This document shows positions 58,080 to 64,000 of a stretch of 64,000 bases of DNA, piece after piece. Positions within the stretch are counted from its first letter, which is position 1. Each line of letters opens with the position of its first letter. A program made the translations under genes and the position numbers. Under the pieces are notes generated by a model that searched no databases, was not told where the DNA came from, and saw only the letters and a program-made list of their open reading frames with translations. The stretch comes from Streptococcus halotolerans (GTDB taxonomy: Bacteria; Bacillota; Bacilli; Lactobacillales; Streptococcaceae), in the NCBI RefSeq assembly GCF_001598035.1, contig NZ_CP014835.1, forward strand, positions 806,001-870,000. Reading direction: 5' to 3'.

Positions 58080-58118
58080 ATTGAAGAAAATTGTCCCAAA
58101 TAGACTTTTTCTTCAACC
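58080..58118 (-). terminator. Terminator of the ATP synthase operon
   Basis: On the minus strand TTGAAGAAAA and TTTTCTTCAA form a perfect 10-bp stem followed by TCTTTTTTC, about 20 bp beyond the atpC stop. Confidence 0.8.
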
Positions 58119-58138
58119 TAAAGGTTCAATGGACCTTT

Positions 58139-58558
58139 TTATTTATTTCCAACATTGATACGGTTAATAGCCCGTTCTAGAGCAACTTGTGCCCGACGGA
58201 CTTGGTCAGCACTTTTATGTTGTTCTTGTGCTTGTTCTAATTCACGTTCGGCACGAACTTTAGCGCGCTCAGCACGATCTAAATCAATATCGCGTTTTCG
58301 CTCTGCTGAATTAGCTATAATCGTAATCTGGTTGTTTTTCACTTCGATAATGCCGCCATTAACAGCTACCCAGTTAATGGTTTGATCCTGATCGACACGA
58401 TAAACTTTCATCTCATGAACAGTTAAGGGAGAGATGATATTAACGTGATCAGGTAAAATCCCCATCTCACCATCTGGTGTCCCAACAACGACCATACTAG
58501 CTCGATGAGCGTATTTAATACCATCAGGTGTGACTACTTGGACTGTCATTTCTGTCAT
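58139..58558 (-). CDS. atpC: ATP synthase F1 epsilon subunit
   Basis: The 139-residue central-stalk subunit has the N-terminal beta-sandwich ([31 protein letters not shown]) and the C-terminal helical hairpin rich in Arg/Glu ([19 protein letters not shown]) that can inhibit rotation. GAGGTGATCAC precedes the ATG. It is the last gene of the atp operon. Confidence 0.97.
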   Translation of the reverse strand: MTEMTVQVVTPDGIKYAHRASMVVVGTPDGEMGILPDHVNIISPLTVHEMKVYRVDQDQTINWVAVNGGIIEVKNNQITIIANSAERKRDIDLDRAERAKVRAERELEQAQEQHKSADQVRRAQVALERAINRINVGNK

Positions 58559-58570
58559 GTGATCACCTCA

Positions 58571-59998
<1,428 letters not shown>

Positions 59999-60074
59999 TT
60001 AGGATAACTCCTACTTTGAGCGACATTCTTAAAAGCAATGTCGTTCTATCTTTTTCAAATAGTGAGTATCATCA

Positions 60075-60950
60075 CTATTCAAGGGCACTTGCACCCGCTA
60101 CAATTTCTGTGATTTCTTGTGTGATTTCTGCCTGACGAGCACGGTTATATTGGATTGTTAAATCGTTAATCACATTTTTAGCATTATCCGTTGCTGTTTG
60201 CATAGCACTCATGCCTGCTGCATGTTCTGCTGTTTTGGCATCAACAATAGCCCCGTAAATTAAACTTTCAGTGTACTGAGGTAATAGTTGCTCCAAAATA
60301 GCTTCACGATTTGGTTCCAATTCAAAGGATGCGCCACCTTCTGTCGCTTCGTTGGCATCTAACTCCGTAATGGGCAACATCTGCTGCATCCGAACTTGGC
60401 TAGTCAAACTGTTAACATGGTGGTTATAGCAGACATAAAGTTCATCGAAGAGCTCGTTTTTATACATTTCAACTGCTTTAGAAATGATACGAGCCACTGC
60501 TTCGAAACTAGGTTGATCTTCTAATCCACGTAGTTCAAAGGCAACATCGATACCACGAGCTTTAAAAAAGTCTGCCCCCATCCCACCAATAGCAATGATT
60601 TCAAAATCATTGCCATCTGGATGATATTCACTGATAGTGTCCATCATCGATTTTAAGATAGTAGAATTGTAACCACCTACTAATCCTTTATCAGATGTAA
60701 TCACAATATAGCCAGTTTTTTTAATGGGACGAGAAATCAACATGGGATTTGACGAACCTGATAATAATTCGGCCTTCATCAAATCAGTTGTAATTTGGCG
60801 AACTTTACTAGCATAAATTTGGAAATCTTTAGCTGCTTGCTCAGACTTGGTCAATTTTGCAGCAGAAACCATCTGCATGGCTCCTGTAATTTGACTGGTC
60901 TTTTTAGTAGAAGCTATTTTCCCTTTGATTTCGCTAAGAGAACCTGCCAT
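60075..60950 (-). CDS. atpG: ATP synthase F1 gamma subunit
   Basis: The 291-residue rotor shaft begins [19 protein letters not shown] and ends in a long helix with [20 protein letters not shown] and [17 protein letters not shown]. These two helices form the coiled coil inside the alpha3-beta3 ring. It lies between atpA (gap 14 bp) and atpD. Confidence 0.97.
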   Translation of the reverse strand: MAGSLSEIKGKIASTKKTSQITGAMQMVSAAKLTKSEQAAKDFQIYASKVRQITTDLMKAELLSGSSNPMLISRPIKKTGYIVITSDKGLVGGYNSTILKSMMDTISEYHPDGNDFEIIAIGGMGADFFKARGIDVAFELRGLEDQPSFEAVARIISKAVEMYKNELFDELYVCYNHHVNSLTSQVRMQQMLPITELDANEATEGGASFELEPNREAILEQLLPQYTESLIYGAIVDAKTAEHAAGMSAMQTATDNAKNVINDLTIQYNRARQAEITQEITEIVAGASALE

Positions 60951-60964
60951 AACGCTTCCTCCTC

Positions 60965-62473
<1,509 letters not shown>

Positions 62474-62485
62474 TCACACCACTTT

Positions 62486-63022
62486 CTATTTCAAATTCAT
62501 TTTTAATTGCTGAAGTTGCGATTTGATACTTGTATCAATAATCTTGTTATTAGCTTTCAAAATAAAGCCACCAATCAACTCGGGATTGATAACTTCATTC
62601 ACTTGACCAACTGAAATAGCAAATTTCTTTTCAGCAGCTGCTTTCAAACGTGATTTCTGATCGTCTGAAAGAGAGTCGGCGACTTGAATTTCCAAGGGGA
62701 ACTCGCCAGCAGTCACTGAAAGTTTTTCTACAGCTGAAGCTAAGATGGTTTCAAGAAGCGATTCACGTTCATTTTGTTTAATGACTTCTAAGAAGTTATT
62801 CACAAAAAGATGGCTTCCTTCTTGAAGTTGACTAACAAGAGCTGCTTTTTCAGCTTGGCTAATGCCGTCATGAGATAAAGTTCTAGCCAAATCAGTTGAT
62901 TGAAAAATCTCTAAAAGAGCTATTAAATCTTCTTTGACTTCACGAATAAGATTATGTTCTACCGCAACATCAACTAAGCTTTTTGAGTAATTCTCAACTA
63001 ACGTTAATGTTTTTTTATCCAT
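62486..63022 (-). CDS. atpH: ATP synthase F1 delta subunit
   Basis: The 178-residue peripheral-stalk protein links subunit b to the top of F1. The N-terminal helical domain begins LVENYSKSLVDVAVEHN. The C-terminal part contains NPELIGGFILKANNKIIDTSIK, the usual delta signature. It overlaps atpF by a TAATG junction. Confidence 0.96.
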   Translation of the reverse strand: MDKKTLTLVENYSKSLVDVAVEHNLIREVKEDLIALLEIFQSTDLARTLSHDGISQAEKAALVSQLQEGSHLFVNNFLEVIKQNERESLLETILASAVEKLSVTAGEFPLEIQVADSLSDDQKSRLKAAAEKKFAISVGQVNEVINPELIGGFILKANNKIIDTSIKSQLQQLKMNLK

Positions 63023-63519
63023 TACGCATCTCCTAATTGATCAAGGTAGTTGTCAATCAATTTGCTTTGGGCTGTTTTATCAAGTTCTTTAGTCATGATT
63101 TTCTCAGCCAATAAAACTGTCAAGTCAGCCACATCGTCTTTAACACCTGCAAAGGCTTCTGCTTTGCTTTGGGCAATGTCAGCTTCAGCCTTATCTTTAA
63201 GTCTTCCTGCTGTTTCATGAGCTTCAGCAAGGATTTTTGCTTCTTGCTTTTTACCAGTCTCTTTGGCAGATTCAATGATTTCAGTAGCTTCTGTACGAGC
63301 TCCAGCCAATTCGTCCTGGCGTTGTTGAGCCAGTATTTCGGCTTGTTCGCGAGCTACTTCAGCACCATCAATATCAGCCGCGATTTTTTTCTCACGTTCG
63401 TCAAAAATACCTGTCAATTGTTCCCAAGCAAATACTTTAATCAGAACAATCAAGAGTATAAATGACCCAGTCACGATAATAAAATTACCGAGACTTGTAC
63501 TGTTAATTAATGTAGACAT
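63022..63519 (-). CDS. atpF: ATP synthase Fo b subunit
   Basis: The 165-residue stator has one N-terminal membrane helix (about 12-31, [20 protein letters not shown]) and a long charged alpha-helical coiled coil (about 38-150) rich in Ala/Glu/Lys. Its C-terminus contacts delta. It lies 16 bp after atpB. Confidence 0.96.
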   Translation of the reverse strand: MSTLINSTSLGNFIIVTGSFILLIVLIKVFAWEQLTGIFDEREKKIAADIDGAEVAREQAEILAQQRQDELAGARTEATEIIESAKETGKKQEAKILAEAHETAGRLKDKAEADIAQSKAEAFAGVKDDVADLTVLLAEKIMTKELDKTAQSKLIDNYLDQLGDA

Positions 63520-63535
63520 TTCTACCTGTCCTTTC

Positions 63536-64000
63536 TTATTCTTTGATTTGTGTATCTAGCTTGTTCCCAATATATTTCGTTGATAGCAATACAAACACAT
63601 AAGCTTGAATTGACGAAATAAAGATTGAAAATCCAGTCCAGGCCAAATTAAGAATAAAGGCCACCGGTGCCGTAAAGATACTTAAATTTGCAAATTGTAA
63701 GAGCAAGGTCATCACCACTTCACCTGCAAAGATATTCCCATATAACCGAAGCGCCAGAGAAGCAACGTTGGTAAGTTCTTCAAGAATATTCATCGGCAAC
63801 ATCGCTGGTGTTGGTGTGAGGTAACCTTTCAAATAACCACCTAGGCCATTTTTACGGATCCCTTCAAAATGAACAATTGCTGCAACAATGAGTGACAAGG
63901 TGAAATCCACCATGAAATTAGATGTTGGAGAGGTCCAAAAACTGAATTCTTCTGTTTCTAGTTTTGTTACCAATCCAATATTGTTGGCCACTAAAACAAA
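63536..64000 (-). CDS. atpB: ATP synthase Fo a subunit (partial, N-terminus beyond window)
   Basis: The frame stays open to the window edge (about 154 codons seen of roughly 240). The proton-channel helices are visible, including [16 protein letters not shown] with the essential Arg, and the last helix [18 protein letters not shown]. An apparent GTG at 63991 is internal. The c-subunit gene must lie outside. Confidence 0.96.
   Translation of the reverse strand, partial: FVLVANNIGLVTKLETEEFSFWTSPTSNFMVDFTLSLIVAAIVHFEGIRKNGLGGYLKGYLTPTPAMLPMNILEELTNVASLALRLYGNIFAGEVVMTLLLQFANLSIFTAPVAFILNLAWTGFSIFISSIQAYVFVLLSTKYIGNKLDTQIKE

Overview
The window is AT-rich low-GC Firmicute DNA from a pyogenic-type Streptococcus; I cannot fix the species. 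The evidence is gene content and order: rmlD/gacA next to a GtrB-like gene, a DUF59 gene, rpoD and dnaG; lepA; infC-rpmI-rplT; cmk; pepT; aroD; ltaS; pheS/pheT; endA-epuA-murA-DUF1146; and the F1Fo ATP synthase operon. YSIRK/LPXTG surface-protein signals agree. Most genes lie on the minus strand.

Positions 1-10157 hold a minus-strand cell-wall polysaccharide cluster. It runs from two rhamnosyltransferase-like genes (gacB and gacC types) through a GT2/DUF2304 pair resembling GacI/GacJ, an unrecognised secreted membrane-anchored protein, LicD, an IspD/TarI-like cytidylyltransferase, an SDR-family epimerase and two paralogous GT2 enzymes, to a DUF2142 membrane protein cut by the window edge. The set suggests a rhamnose-rich group carbohydrate carrying polyol-phosphate. 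No export ABC transporter is visible, so the cluster probably continues beyond position 1.

Positions 10200-14600 break the usual rmlD-gacB arrangement. They contain an intact IS30-family element, a GacH-like phosphoglycerol transferase on the opposite strand, a decayed IS66 TnpB, and a 208-bp segment bounded by perfect 18-bp inverted repeats. Positions 14606-20144 then carry rmlD, a GtrB-like glycosyltransferase, a SufT-like protein, rpoD and dnaG.

Positions 20200-30600 hold mscL, an IS200-type element whose transposase has lost one histidine of its HUH motif, lepA, the infC-rpmI-rplT operon with an L20-type leader, cmk, a LysM protein, a ferredoxin, ebsA, pepT and a secreted amidase with six ChW repeats. 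Positions 31061-38491 encode one 2476-residue collagen-like wall-anchored protein. It is followed by about 1 kb of decayed DNA that includes an ABC-transporter ATPase relic.

Positions 39500-64000 are mostly housekeeping: rlmD, an LCP ligase, a 2-hydroxyacid dehydrogenase, ylbF, aroD, an rRNA methyltransferase, ltaS, osmC, cytidine deaminase, pheT, a broken acetyltransferase, pheS with a T-box, endA, epuA, murA, a DUF1146 gene, and atpC-D-G-A-H-F-B (atpB partial). Functionally the window joins cell-envelope building (rhamnan, LTA, LCP attachment, MurA, amidase, giant surface protein) to core information and energy genes.
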